64,000 nucleotides of DNA from Siphonodentalium dalli (lineage: Eukaryota; Mollusca; Scaphopoda; Gadilida; Siphonodentaliidae). Both the position numbers and the translations under genes were made by a program. The notes beneath the pieces were generated by a model. It did not search any database, was not told where the DNA came from, and saw nothing but the letters and a program-made list of their open reading frames with translations. Numbering within the stretch: the first letter of the stretch is position 1; each line of letters begins with the position of its first letter. This document shows positions 1 to 11,459 of this stretch, in pieces. Where the stretch lies: NCBI GenBank assembly GCA_032622095.1, contig CP136064.1, positions 186,850,209 to 186,914,208 of the forward strand, given 5' to 3'.

Positions 1-949
1 TCTTGCTTCGAGTTGACCCTCGCAAGGTATAAACTACCTGGATGATCTCAGAAGTTTCTCTTGCATTGTTTTCAGGAAAAATAATACAAATTTGCCTTCA
101 AATCTAGTTTCACGGAAATGATATTGTTGGAAGAGGCAGTGGAGCATGTATAAACTTAGAGATCAGAGGAAAACAAGATAAAGCTGATAAAATCTCAATT
201 AACCCTTTGATTAATCGAAAGGATTCAGTTTTAAAGGTAGACATTGGATTGGTGCATTCTTCATTTGCAGGTGTGTTTCAAACATTTCACCAATAAATGT
301 GGGCTGCAGGGTGTGCCAATGGAAATAATTAAGACTCCCATCTAGAGGTAACCCCAAAGATCCATATGAAGTTTGCTGATGGTCAGATGAGGGATGTGAC
401 CCCAAATATTTACTAATGCAAAGAGTAAAATCCAAGATGGCTGCCAGCAGCCATGTTTTTAAAAGAAAATGGAAATAATTGATGGCTCTCATCTAGAGGT
501 CACACCGATAATACATATGAAGTTTGGTGATGAGTGATATGGTCTGTAGGGTGTACCAAAGGATTTAGTCATGCAAAGAGTAAAATCAAAGATGGCTGTT
601 GGCGGCCATGTTTTTTCTCGAAAATCGTTCAAATTCGAAAGTTCCCATCTTTAGGTGATCCTGTAAATTTTCAAAACATTTCTCCAATAAATGCGGGCTG
701 CAGGGTTTGGATTCAAATCTGAAATCCAAAATGGCTGCTGGTGGCCATGTTTTTTAACGAATTTCTGAAAAAAATTATGGCTCCGATCTAGATGTCACCC
801 GAAGATCCATATAAAGTTTGGTGATGATTGGATGAGGAATGCGGTCTGTAGGGTGAGCCAAAGTAAATTGTTGACAGACGGATGCACAGATAGATGATGG
901 ATGCCAACCCATGCCAATAGCTCAAACTTTACAAAGTAAAGTTGAGCTA
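1..949 (-). repeat. pearl/HINE-like element with tandem core, family 1
   Basis: The stretch holds repeated units of about 140-155 bp. Each carries an AAGATGGCTG-type motif (near 434, 589 and a degenerate copy at 729), then a block resembling GAAGATCCATATGAAG and a block resembling GGTGATGA. It ends in a stem-loop at 918-949 (arms TAGCTCAAACTT / AAGTTGAGCTA). The same hairpin opens a related copy at 52314-52335 in the opposite orientation, so this copy is read as minus strand. A short tandem core with a terminal hairpin is the layout of pearl/HINE non-autonomous elements. The class assignment is inference; the left end lies outside the window. Confidence 0.5.
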
Positions 950-1213
950 AAAATATCTTGTCCTTCAATACCGGCACAAAGTGGGGGGAAAACATAAATT
1001 ATTAGGTTTGATATGTTCAACGGTGGGAATAAAAATTGCTATTTATATCTTGAAAACCAGGATATTGAATAATAGATGAAGATAAAAAAAGCAAAATCTG
1101 TAATTGCAGTAGTGATGCTATTTCAAAGGGACTTCATGTTTACCCAAAAAATAACAAAATAACAATCTTGGTTTTCATATTTCAATGAATGAAAATGTAA
1201 CACTGTTGTTGGT

Positions 1214-1219
1214 TTTATT
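1214..1219 (-). promoter_or_regulatory. candidate UXS1 polyadenylation signal
   Basis: An AATAAA hexamer on the minus strand, about 143 nt downstream of the UXS1 stop codon. It is the first canonical hexamer I noticed in the 3' flank. No transcript evidence is available to confirm it. Confidence 0.4.
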
Positions 1220-1361
1220 TTCCTACATATTACATTTTTAGTCATTAGGAAGATCGATAATGGTATTCCCAGTTACTTAGTATTAGCTTATTTTGAACAG
1301 CCTTTGTAAATCTGGGTGTAAATGTCTAAACCAGAGACAATGTGTAAATTACAAACATGCC

Positions 1362-1463
1362 CTAAAGCTCAGGAAAGTGGTTATTTCGTTGACTGTGCTC
1401 TGATCTCACGATTTCTTTTTTGAAGTAAGCAATAGTTTTCATTATGCCTTCTTTCATAGGAAC
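1362..1463 (-). CDS. UXS1: UXS1 last coding exon (C-terminus)
   Basis: The exon begins in phase 0 after the acceptor at 1464-1466 and encodes 33 residues starting VPMKEGI and ending HFPEL, then TAG at 1362-1364. It continues from NWQPK in the preceding exon, matching the VPLEEGL region of animal UXS1. The tail after the conserved YFKKE helix is divergent and short, as is usual for this C-terminus. Confidence 0.93.
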   Translation of the reverse strand, partial: VPMKEGIMKTIAYFKKEIVRSEHSQRNNHFPEL

Positions 1464-1514
1464 CTGAAATGAATAAAACAGATGTGTTTAAAATCAAAGA
1501 ATAACTATCAGATG

Positions 1515-2035
1515 TACTGCTGGAGCGTGGCTCAATACACCCATTGTTTGCTCATAATAATTGACATTAACAATGAGAGGCCGATCACAATGCCAATGGA
1601 TAACGAAATCCGATAATTAACACCTGAGTTACAAGGTGATATTTCCAATCCAAACAAGGGTCAAAATTAATGGATGAAAGCAGTAGTATGTGGGTATCAT
1701 TTCCCCCCACAAACCTGTGCTATCACCATGCCAAAGGACAACAAAAACTGATAATTAACACCAGTTACAAGTTAATATGCTCAGATGGACAGACAGATAT
1801 ACATTTCCAAGTCAAACAAGAGCCATAACTCTGATAAAAATGAATGGACGAAACCAACAGTATATGGGTATCTTTACTCCCAACCTTTGCTATCAAAATG
1901 CCAAAGGACAACAAACTCCGATAATTAACATTCTAGTTACAAGGTGATATGTTCGGACGGATGGACAAATGGACAGATCCCTCAGCTATATGCCCCGAAC
2001 CTCCTATGTGGGTCGGTGGCATAATAAGTCTGTCC
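1515..2035 (+). repeat. pearl-like repeat, family 2 (about three core units)
   Basis: Three imperfect units begin with a TGCCAAAGGACAACAAA-type motif near 1591, 1729 and 1899, spaced 138 and 170 bp. Each contains CGATAATTAACA and GTTACAAG blocks. The last runs into a GGACGGATGGACAAATGGAC microsatellite (about 1953-1975). Core units followed by GGAC-rich sequence match the layout of the other pearl-like elements here. It lies in the last UXS1 intron. Confidence 0.45.
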
Positions 2036-2107
2036 ATCAAAATTTTTGGTTTTCATAAGATAACTTTAGTATTAAATTTGTGATCGACTCAATATTCGGT
2101 ATGTAGC

Positions 2108-2360
2108 TTAACCCTTTCTTTACTAAATGGATTCTCCCATCAGTTATCAAAGAATACATTGGAATGGTCTATTATTCATCAGGAGGGATTTTCAAGTATA
2201 ATTTAAGCAGACAACAGATACTAAAAGTGCAGAATGGTTCCTATTCATTGGTGGGAAATTTTCAGATAATAAGTTCAACAAATGGCCTGTGTACATATCC
2301 AAAGGGAAATACTCATCCCGCAAGAACCAAACAAGTTGCCATAACTTGCATGTAAAGGAA
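2108..2360 (+). repeat. TTAA-bordered MITE fragment (ACCCTTTCT family)
   Basis: It starts TTAACCCTTTCTTTACTAA at 2108 and shares TATTATTCATCAGGAGG and AATTTTCAGATAATAAG blocks with copies at 3716-3976, 7310-7571 and 51815-52052. The right end is not recognisable, so it looks truncated. No coding capacity. Confidence 0.5.
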
Positions 2361-2773
2361 CAAACATAGTGTGCTTGTAAATACCACCAACTTTTCCACA
2401 GGTTCTAACTGTAACTATACCTATACTTCTCAAATCCCTTTCCCCAATCACTGATTTCTATTATGACCAATATTTCTAAATTGTATAGACCGTGACGGGG
2501 AGACGACTTAATATAAGCTTCAAGCTTGTTGCTGCATCCCCAAGAAAAACTCTTCTATATATGTTATATTGGAAAATAAATATGTTTACACTAACAGGCA
2601 GTCCTCGAAAATGACTGCGGCAATAAACAATGCCGTGGTATATGCCGGGGAAACATGTGGAATCTAACATGCCACAGCATTAAATTTGGCGTGGGACATT
2701 TTTCCTAATTTCGAGGGCTGTGCAGGCTTATCAATACATTTCACAATATATCTGGGATAATTTCAAGTTTTAC

Positions 2774-2877
2774 CTTTGGCTGCCAGTTGAGGTATTTTTT
2801 CGCTTTAGTAATGTCAGGTTTACGCCTATGTGGATCATCCTCCAGGGCAGGCATTTTCACAATTTTACTGTCACCAC
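2774..2877 (-). CDS. UXS1: UXS1 exon
   Basis: The acceptor is at 2878-2880 and the donor at 2772-2773. The first two bases complete the Gly codon split from the previous exon. It encodes 34 further residues including the conserved DDPHRRKPDI segment and KAKKYLNW, which form the distal part of the sugar-nucleotide-binding C-terminal subdomain. Phase and sequence agree with the flanking exons. Confidence 0.95.
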
Positions 2878-3454
2878 CTGTAAAAATAAATAAATGAATT
2901 AGGTGGTCCAGCAGTGACAGTGTTCAGCTTGTAGCGCTGTCAACATAGCGTTGTGAGTCCCTCTAAAAGTGAATTGGTCAAATTAAGCAAATGGTAGCTG
3001 AAGAGTCATACACTGTTCAAATCTCACGCCAGTGGAGACTTAAGCAATGTCACTAGTACTGTGATGGTGTCGTCATACCTAAATGTGAAATCGGCACCTG
3101 GAAGTGAGTGTGTGTATTTGTGCATGTCTTTAAAAACATTGTTTTGCTGTCTAGTGAAGCAACTGTAAAATGGCACCACACATTGCTCGATACCTGGGGT
3201 AGTAATGTAAATGTTCAGTAAACACTTAGGCACTCACATGATAAGCGCCATAAAAAATCTCCATTAGTTGTATATTGGCTTGTAAAAAAAATGTAAAAAT
3301 AGCAATATATTAATGGCGTCTTAGGTATCCATCTGTGAGATTACGATACAATCGTGATATTGCACACGTAGACTTATTTAGACTCTCAAAAAATATATAT
3401 ATATATAAATAAATATAAAATAAATACAGTTCAAGAAAATAACTATATACGAAC

Positions 3455-3617
3455 CAACTAATGATTTTATTAGCTCAGCAAACTCCATGATAGAATACTC
3501 TTCAGGGTTGCCAATATTAACGGGCATCGAATAATTGCCATTCATCAGTTTTATTAAACCGTCAACTAAGTCATCCACATACTGGAATGATCGTGTCTGG
3601 GAACCATCCCCATATAT
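3455..3617 (-). CDS. UXS1: UXS1 exon
   Basis: 163 nt, starting in phase 0 after the acceptor at 3618-3620 and ending one base into a Gly codon before the donor at 3453-3454. It encodes IYGDGSQTRSFQYVDDLVDG, then NIGNPEEYSIMEFAELIK. This is the conserved SQTRSFQYVDD block that contacts the substrate nucleotide in UDP-xylose synthases. Confidence 0.96.
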
Positions 3618-3715
3618 CTGTTGAGAAAAAAGTTACTGTCATTAAATATCATCTGTGTACAAATAACTTTTACCTAACATTGGATTCACTCCACCATATT
3701 GACAATGTAATGATA

Positions 3716-3976
3716 TTAACCCTTTCTATACAAATACTCATGGACGAGTAGTTCAGTTTGGAAATGTTCAGGTAATAAGTTCACCAAATGACCATTGGCC
3801 TTTTTGTTGAATTTATTATGTGAACATTTCCCACCCATGAATAGGATTTCTTCTGCACTTGTATAAGCTGTCATCAGCTCATATTATCTAAACACCCCTC
3901 CAGATGAATAATGGAACATTCCAATGTATACTTTTGTAACTGAGTGGGAAAATCAATTTAGTATAGAAAGGATTAA
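3716..3976 (-). repeat. TTAA-bordered MITE (ACCCTTTCT family), complete copy
   Basis: The element runs from TTAACCCTTTCTATAC at 3716 to GTATAGAAAGGATTAA at 3976, giving inverted ends of about 16 bp next to TTAA. Relative to the 2108 copy it lies in the opposite orientation (it carries CACCCCTCCAGATGAATAAT). TTAA borders suggest a piggyBac-mobilised MITE; this is inferred from the borders only. Confidence 0.6.
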
Positions 3977-5940
3977 ATCTAACATTCTGAATAGGTCTTC
4001 GATGCACATCATTAATTTTTATACAAGACAACAATATTGCAAATGTTATCGAGCCATGAATCATTTAATCATAACAGTTCAAACTATCATCTGGGTGATA
4101 CCTTTTCCATTAAACCTACCAATCAAAACCTGACGCTCTTTTACTCATGGCTGCCTCTGTGGCTAAATTTTTTTTTTCGTGTACGCTATGTTTATGTGCA
4201 TTAAAATGAGAATGGATAGGTATGCATATTAATGAATGTATGTTCTATGATTATAGCCTGTTGCATGATCCCAAAAAACAGGTCCATTATAAATAAGCAG
4301 GGATTTGTCAAAGGCTAAAATATGTCACAAAATTTGGAGCATGCAGAAAAAATAGGTCTATTATTTACATTCTAAATGATTTCATAATCAATAATCAACA
4401 AAAAATGGTCGTTAATGACAAGTGGTCGCCGACGACAGGTTTGTTCCAATTTCGACTGAACTGACATCTACCATCAGAGTTAGATTTCTGAACAAGTGAA
4501 TTATTTTTTATACACAAACTGGTTGAAAATGATGGAGATTATATGTTTAATCTTTTTTTTAATAAAGTATTCTTCTATTAATATTAGTAAAAAACAAAAA
4601 AGAGATTTATACAGGTAAATGCATGCTAAATAATGCAGTAGAACAGCCGATCAGAGAACACATCGGGCACATGAGTTGTGACAGAAGGAAGAACAAGACA
4701 GATTGCCAGGGCGCAAATCAACTCCCAACATGATAACTTGATAATAAGGGGAATAAACGTACATCAGTCATCACTGTGTGTCTTTATTTCATTCCCTGTC
4801 TCACATATTATATTATTTTGGATGTATTAGTATCTTAGAATAAAACTGCAAACAGCAGAAAATTCATAAACAGTGGGTGGCCTTAACCTGACCTGACCTG
4901 TAATGATTCTGGACAAGTGCATGATTGACCTCCATTTAGTGACTACGGAATATCTCTTTGATGTTTCTACTGTTGCGACACAGTTCACTGTGTAGTGTCT
5001 GCAAACTACAAGTACTTGATGATGTCACATGGAATGATTTTAATTTAATATGAAGCCCGGGAATGGGCATTATAAAACTTGGAAAGCATGCATTGTCAGC
5101 GTGTTGTCGTGCTTTCAACGAGACATAGCGGGAGGACGCGAACTCGTGTATTTATTAAACAAAGGTTCCTTTATGTTGTAAGCTAAGGGTGCAGACATTA
5201 AATCCCTGCATTGAGTAAGTTTGACACTTTGCCCTGAGCGTTTTCCTACTTCGCCACAATGAGGCAGCGAGTAGATTAACGATAGGCCTACCGTTAAAAC
5301 AACAGTACAGTCCAGTAGAGTCTCAATTTTATGTTACTATGGAATATAGGATCTTTTTTGTATTTCATCATACATTAGTTAGTTCAAACACATCGTCAAC
5401 ATTCACGCAAAATAATAAGAGTGGTTAAGTTTTTATAATCGTTCCCAAATACTACTTTTAGATTAAAATGAACCAATGTTATCTCCCCTACTGGGAATTT
5501 CACTTAGTCACATGTATGGGGAATCCCCAAATCATAGTCTGTGATGAAGCAACTAATTGCAAATAATTTTATTCAAAGAAATGCATCCTGCTGAAGCATC
5601 TGGGGCTCACAATGGGTGTTAATGTCGGAAAAGCACTGGCTAAAGACTTATTTTTCATGTCTGATGGTCGTTCATAACAGGTAAATTTTTTCATTTTTGC
5701 CACAATTCACCGACCGCTGGTCGCGTTTGACAGGTGATCACTCATGGCAGGTCATTTATATAGTAAAACCAGTCCATACAAAGCCAATGCGATCGTTAAA
5801 GCCAGGTGGTCGCTCACGGCAGTGGTCGCTCAAAGCAAGTTTCACTGTAATCAATTATCACAGACAATGGGATTGAAGTATAAGAAATGGTCTCAGTCAT
5901 GGTACCTCCTCTCCCATCATATTATTGGTTATATAACTCA
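3977..5940. other. UXS1 intron sequence with little recognisable content
   Basis: AT-rich intron without convincing ORFs. Two short stretches (about 4409-4460 and 5735-5850) share GGTCGCCGACGACAGG-like and GGTCGCTCACGGCAGTGG-like wording. They are probably remnants of ends of one DNA transposon family. Nothing else can be assigned. Confidence 0.4.
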
Positions 5941-5941
5941 C

Positions 5942-6061
5942 CGAGATTGACTCGTTTTGTAAGCACTGTAGGATAAAATTGCTAACAACTCGCCCATCAC
6001 TCATATGCATTCTTGGTCCGAATGTATTGAATATTCTGGCTACCCGTACTGCAACATTTTC
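5942..6061 (-). CDS. UXS1: UXS1 exon
   Basis: 120 nt (40 codons), phase 0 at both ends, acceptor at 6062-6064 and donor at 5940-5941. It encodes [20 protein letters not shown], then [18 protein letters not shown]. The [10 protein letters not shown] motif is a hallmark of the UXS branch of extended SDRs. Confidence 0.97.
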
Positions 6062-6105
6062 CTGAAAATTAATGGAATATATTATGTATGAGTAATATAG
6101 AATAG

Positions 6106-6511
6106 CAAGTCTGCAAAAAGTATGTCGGTCATTTGCAGAATGAGGCCCCCCCCCAGAAGGTGAATTTAGTGATGCTATCCATAGGGTAGCCTAGCATCAC
6201 CAAATTCACCCAATGGAGACCTCATTCTACTTAGGCATCATCTTCTGGGAAGTATCTATAGACTCAAATTAACATTGTTTTTAGTTACTTTTTCCCTTCT
6301 GGGAAGTTTCTATATCCCCAATTTGCAGAAGATAACTTGCACAAGCGAGGTGACTTATGTGTGAACATCACCATCTTCAACTGGGAACTTCAATCTGATC
6401 CTAGGTCTCCCATAGCAGTTGAGGCCTAAGCAGAATGAGATTCCCAGAGGGTTAATTTGGTGATGCTAGCCTGCCATGCAGGATGACAGACACACTATTT
6501 GCAGGCTTGTT
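6106..6511. repeat. MITE with terminal inverted repeats (CAAGTCTGCAAA family)
   Basis: The left end CAAGTCTGCAAAAAGTATG and the right end (reverse complement CAAGCCTGCAAATAGTGTG) are inverted copies. The interior at 6140-6231 forms a second hairpin around TCACTAAATTCACC / GGTGAATTTAGTGA-type arms. The inner block (GCAGAATGAGG) is shared with the MITE at 12805-13146. The element starts 42 bp upstream of a UXS1 acceptor. Confidence 0.55.
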
Positions 6512-6597
6512 GAATGGTGATCAGCAAGTCAAAGGGAAGATGCTCAACAAAGTTTGAAGAATGTTGAACAGAATTGGCACATAGATTGTTCTACTCC

Positions 6598-6844
6598 TTA
6601 ACCCTTTCATGAAGGGAGCTGCGCTAGCGCAGCATTAAAGATCCTGTGCCAGTGTATTATCTTATATATGATACTCGCAGCTATAAGAGAATGCACTGGC
6701 TTACAAGGTCAAGGTAAATATTGTTAGGCCAATGTATACTCTTATATATTTGAGTCTCCCACAGGGAGCCTCACATATGTAAGAGAATACATTGGCACAG
6801 GGTGTTCGCAAAATTTCAGGAAGCTCCAGCCATGGAAGGGTTAA
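6598..6844 (+). repeat. TTAA-bordered MITE (CCCTTTCATGA family), copy 1
   Basis: The ends are TTAACCCTTTCATGA and CCATGGAAGGGTTAA (imperfect inverted repeats including TTAA). The interior consists of imperfect hairpins built from TTATATATG... and ...CATATATAAGAGAATGCA arms. Further copies lie at 23199-23468 and 63186-63988, with a fragment at 16630-16800. Confidence 0.6.
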
Positions 6845-7309
6845 AGGGACTCAAAGCCATCAAATCGGTTCATGTTAAAGAAAATAAAAGTCTGTAAAAA
6901 ACTATTATCAACCAGTTATTATTTTCATTATTAAAGACATATTATGACTTGTTCGGGTGCGTGAAATTGATAAGTTAATATGGCAACCCGGGGAATGTAG
7001 CATTCTACTAACGTCGCCGAAACAGTCAAAGAAATCGACCATAACACTCCATAGAAAACATCGTCTGAACTACGCTCAATTGTAAATATTTACATCTCGA
7101 TTCAGGACGCAACTTTTGGCGATAAACTAACACAATTGATTTTGCCATTGAAAGTCATTGCATTTAATTAATATATGAAGATGGTGGTGTGCTTGTCAAT
7201 TTGTATTAATATTTGTAAAGAATAACTACTTTGAGCAAGATTGTTCTAATTTCTATTTGATCACCCTACCAGAGTGTTTCACATCACTTTAATAACTTTC
7301 CAATGAGAT

Positions 7310-7571
7310 TTCACATGTCAAAACTACAGTTATGAAAGCTTACATTGGAATAGTCTATTATTCATCTGGAGGGGTGTTCAGGAAACATAATCGGACAACA
7401 AATAGCTGAACAGATAATACAAGTGCAGAAGGAATTCTAATAGTTGGTGGGATAAGTTCAGATAATAAGTTCAACAAACAACCCAGTGACATATGGCCAT
7501 TGTTAAAACTATTATCTGAACATATCCAAAGGGAACTACTCATCAATTAGTAATTAGTATAGAAAGGGTTC
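7310..7571 (+). repeat. TTAA-type MITE (ACCCTTTCT family), left end eroded
   Basis: The body matches the copies at 2108 and 3716 (ACATTGGAATAGTCTATT, TTCATCTGGAGGGGTG). The right end TTAGTATAGAAAGGGTT is intact, while the expected left end is not recognisable. Confidence 0.45.
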
Positions 7572-7776
7572 ATTTCATAGAAATTTAACTTGGAATTCAT
7601 TTGATGACAAAAATTGGCATATTTGATATCCACATAATTAGCCAGATCAATAGACGACATCTTACAATTTGCCGATGTCTTGTTCTGATTCATACCTGAT
7701 GCTGATAAATATTCATTACATGTACTATCCAACTGTAGTGACTGTTTGAAAATAATAATAATGGCCACAATTTCAC

Positions 7777-7898
7777 CTGCTTTGCGTATGAATACATCAG
7801 AGTTTCAGCTGCTCTTTTCCCCTCATCGTAGCAAGCTCTTGGTCCTATAGGGTTCACATGTCCCCAGTATTCCTCTGTTTGTGGATGCACCTGTGGGT
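7777..7898 (-). CDS. UXS1: UXS1 exon with the catalytic YxxxK
   Basis: 122 nt. The acceptor is CAATCAG at 7899-7901; a CAG 8 nt further in would break the frame, so the outer one is used. Its first two bases complete Asp in YGD. It encodes [20 protein letters not shown], then [20 protein letters not shown]. The Tyr and Lys of ACYDEGKR are the SDR catalytic pair. A TTAA-flanked MITE begins only 27 bp upstream of this acceptor (at 7926). Confidence 0.97.
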
Positions 7899-8054
7899 CT
7901 GATTGATGAAACAAAACAATCTTAAAGGTACTCAATCTGATTTGATGGTCCCCATATAATCAGAATCCAACAACAACAACATATTTAGAAATGCCGCTTC
8001 AGTTATCAGAATCGATTAATTGCCCAAAAATAATGCTAACCACTTTCAAATATA

Positions 8055-9708
8055 CAGTCAAACTTCGTTAAGTCGAACGTCGGTAACTCGAATACCCCAC
8101 TTAAGTCGAAGCCATCGCCTGGTCCCGGCTGAGCTTGTGTGCAAAGCCATTAGAATAATTACGGTTAAGTCGAAGGTGGATAAGTCGAAATTCCGCTTAA
8201 GTCAAAACAAAATTTGGTCCCACAGCCAGCTTATAACACTAATTACTATGGTTAAGTCGAAGCGCTGTCGGCGATGCATCGCCATGTGATTATAACTCAG
8301 TGTGCTTCTATTCAATAGCCAAAAAAGCTGTGAAGTTTCCTGGAGTCTTTATTTGTCCTAATGTATTGTTTATTTAACATATATATTAACGAGGTGTGTA
8401 GGTCAATTTCCCGTGTGAGGATGAAAATCATATTTAAACGGCCCGATACAGAGAATAACGAGAATAATTTCATTCAGTCATGTCTTCCCAAAACGAAAAC
8501 AATGTTCCAAACGAAGAAATGCGCCATCCATCTAACGATGGAAAGAAAAAAATGGACGTTAAAAGCATAGAAGAGCGGCTTCTTGCAGCAACTTCCGCGA
8601 CCGGCGGCAAGGAACAAAGAGAAAACTTGAGACGCACAGAATTGAGATTAAATACGAAGCCCTAATTAATTCTCGTCGAAAGCGGTCAGAAATCAAAATC
8701 AGAGATCGCTAAAATGTTTAAAGTCGCAGTCATTACTTTGTCAACGTGGATCAAGAAAAAAGACGAGATAAAAGAGGGCTAGGAAGTTATTCATCGATAC
8801 ATCGAGGCTATTGACAAGAAGGCTTAACTAAATTTGAATGTTCTCGATGCCATGACACTGATGCAGCAATCGTGGGCCAATGTGACGAAGATGACAGTCG
8901 CCAACTGCTTTAGGCATTGTAACTTCGAAACAAAAGACAACAGAGAGACCACAGACTCCGACGATGACGACATTGAAGACGACTTGCCCTTGAGCCAATT
9001 AGCGAAACTCGGACTAAACGAGGAGGCAATTAAATCATATGTCAACATCGACAATGAAATACCAACATGCGCTCCGACAACAGAAGATGACATCGTGGAT
9101 GCTATCTTGGCAGAAAAAGAGAACACGATTGAAGACGACGAAGACGAGCTCATGGAGTGCAACAAGCCCGACCCGACTATCGATGACGCAATGCATAGCT
9201 GCGACATTGTGATGCGTTATCTTATGGCGCAAGCAAACACGGCCGACGACTTTATGAACATGCTGGGAATCAGCGATAAAATAAAGAAAGAATCAATTAC
9301 GAGATACATGAAGAAACCACAGTCCCTGATCACCAGTCACTTCCAATCCTGAATCCCAATTTTTGTAAATACCATTGTAACCACTTCCGGGTCAAATGTA
9401 CTTTTGTTATTTCTACCGCGAATTTGTTGATGTTTTCTTATTATATTCTGTGTTTTTATTATATTATTCAATAAATAATCTTAACAAATATCATCTCGTC
9501 TGTTGTATGTTATCAGCATAGCACTGCCTATTGATTTAGCGTGGGTATATAGCGTGCACACGGTTGAAAACAGTTATTTTCGGATCGATATGAATTCAAC
9601 TAGTTGGAATTTGTGGTCACCAAATGGTCGAAACGGTTAAGTCGAACACTCGGATAACTCGAAGTAATCCAACGGTCCCTTGCGATTCGACTTAACGAAG
9701 TTTAACTG
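8055..9708 (+). mobile_element. Tigger/pogo-like DNA transposon, internally deleted
   Basis: Inverted terminal repeats of about 23 bp (CAGTCAAACTTCGTTAAGTC and its complement at the right end) are flanked by TA at 8053-8054 and 9709-9710, the target duplication of Tc1/mariner/pogo elements. Subterminal copies of TTAAGTCGAA recur in both arms (near 8100, 8165, 8200, 8250 and 9640). The interior carries the relict start and end of a Tigger transposase but no DDE catalytic domain. Confidence 0.85.
8480..9352 (+). pseudogene. relict Tigger transposase: N-terminal HTH plus C-terminal domain
   Basis: Around 8702-8780 one frame reads EIAKMFKVAVITLSTWIKKK, the pogo/CENP-B-type helix-turn-helix used to bind transposon ends; it then hits TAG. 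At 8834-9352 an open 172-residue stretch begins LNVLDAMTLMQQSW and includes NCFRHCNF, then the acidic DDDDIEDDLPLSQLAKLGL. This resembles the C-terminal region after the catalytic core in Tigger proteins. The whole DDE domain between them is missing. A short open frame from 8480 may be the degenerate N-terminus. Non-functional as a transposase. Confidence 0.7.
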
Positions 9709-9982
9709 TAGTATAAAATGCCCGAAACGTGTTATTTATCAACATGTTGTTCGATGAAATTTGGCCTTATTATCAACAGAAAGCCTCTTGATTTTAGAGT
9801 TATCCATCTTCACTGGGCCACTAATAATACACGACAGTGAAAAATAATAAATTTCAAAAATCAATATCCAATAATTCTGAGCTTTGATAGGTGGGTTCTT
9901 CGACTCGGATCAAATTTTTTTACCCCCGAATCCAAATAAATAGTAATTGAGGGGCGCTTAATTGGATTATGCATCTTTAAAG

Positions 9983-11046
9983 AGGGTGTATCTCTTCGCT
10001 CAACTTTCTCTAAAGAATCAGAGGTATATAACAGTGTTGACATAACAACAGATTTATCCCTCAGAGTCACTCTACACTGATCCGAAATTAAACACGTGCA
10101 CCAGTGTTTATATAACTAAAATAGAACCGATGCAAGATCCTAGGTCATTAACACGTGCAAGCGCTTTCGCTAAAATAAAGTGCGCACAGTGATACATGAA
10201 TGTTAATTTCCGTAATCACAAATAATTCACAACAGTACTGGGTTTGTGATTTTCATCTCAATTCTTGTTTAGGTCATACTTACGACACACATAAACTTAT
10301 CCTTCATCAAAGCAATCATTAATTGAAGGCCCTTGGCCAGTCTGATAAAGGACCTATATTTCGGAAGCGGCTTAATATGAACAGTAAAAGGTCACAGCCT
10401 TTTTGTGGGCTCCGAATTCGGATAATAAGTCTGTTTATTTATAAATAATAGTTTTGAGTTTAAGAGACACAACAGGAAATGTCACAAAGAAAATAAATTT
10501 CCAAATTTTCTTTGTCAAGACAGGACATTTTACTATTTTTAGAACAATACAATAATCTCTGATGCGGAGTCGAATTTCGGTATCTATGCCAAACATAGAT
10601 ATATATATGTCCGTACTGACTGTGGAGATAAATTGCCAAGTGCGCTATACATGCGGTGAGTACGGACCTATTTCAGCACACTAACAGAAGGTTATCATTA
10701 TCTCAGAAATTAGTGCATTAGAACCAATGTATCTTGATGCCTTTGCGTGGAGTCACTTTTAGGGTTTTTGTGTCATTCTTGTTTTATTTTCCACTGGAAA
10801 ATTGCCATAACATCAATGGTCCAGCACACAATGTAGTAACATCAGTCAGAACTTCTGACTCAGAAGTGAAGAAGTTAAGATCCATAAAAAAATGGAATTA
10901 TTCAAAGGTCAAAATTTTCAACTATTTTTTGGTTGTTATTGTTGAATTAATAGTTGAACTGAAATCCATGACCTTTGGACTGATCTGGACAGCCCTGGCA
11001 CTAAAATATTTAAGGAATATCATGTGTATTGAATAGTACAATTTAC
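9983..11046. other. UXS1 intron, no assignable features
   Basis: AT-rich intronic sequence. No terminal repeats, tandem arrays or conserved ORFs were recognised. Confidence 0.4.
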
Positions 11047-11106
11047 CTCCATAAACTTCAGATGTAGAAGCAAGCAGTACTCTAGCTCTAACTCTCTTTC
11101 CTAAAC
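11047..11106 (-). CDS. UXS1: UXS1 exon with active-site Thr/Ser segment
   Basis: 60 nt, acceptor TAG at 11107-11109 and donor at 11045-11046. It encodes LGKRVRARVLLASTSEVYG and leaves the first base of the following Asp. The LASTSEVYG segment holds the Ser/Thr of the SDR catalytic triad. Confidence 0.96.
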
Positions 11107-11459
11107 CTAGAAAAAAAAAGAAAACATTAACATTTTGAAGATAAACAAATTATAAACTGAACACAAAATACAAATCTACCACATATCATGAAGATAGCAG
11201 GAAAGGGAAAACTATAAATTTATATTATTTGCATCCAAATAAAAAATGTTGAAAATTCTTGTATTCAAAATGCCCTCAGGTTAGAATAGGAAATCATGAG
11301 TTTGAACTCAATCAAAGACGAAAATCTGTGATTTTCCATTTTGATCTTACATGTAGCTAGATATCGAAGTGACATAAAATGCCAACTCATGTAGTGGAGA
11401 AAGTATTACTTGAACAGCACAGTGGAAATATACATTAAGTTTGAATAAAAGATCAAACT

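Larger units (their letters stand above)
7926..9976 (+). mobile_element. piggyBac-type MITE (TTAA duplication) carrying a nested Tigger
   Basis: TTAA at 7922-7925 is followed by AGGTACTCAATCTGAT. The right part (9870-9976) matches the inverted arm of the family (GGTGGGTTCTTCGACTCGG, ATAGTAATTGAGG) and ends in a degenerate GGATTATGCATCT before TTAA at 9977-9980. Intact relatives lie at 26678-27060 and 57083-57557. The host element is interrupted by the Tigger at 8055-9708. Confidence 0.7.
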
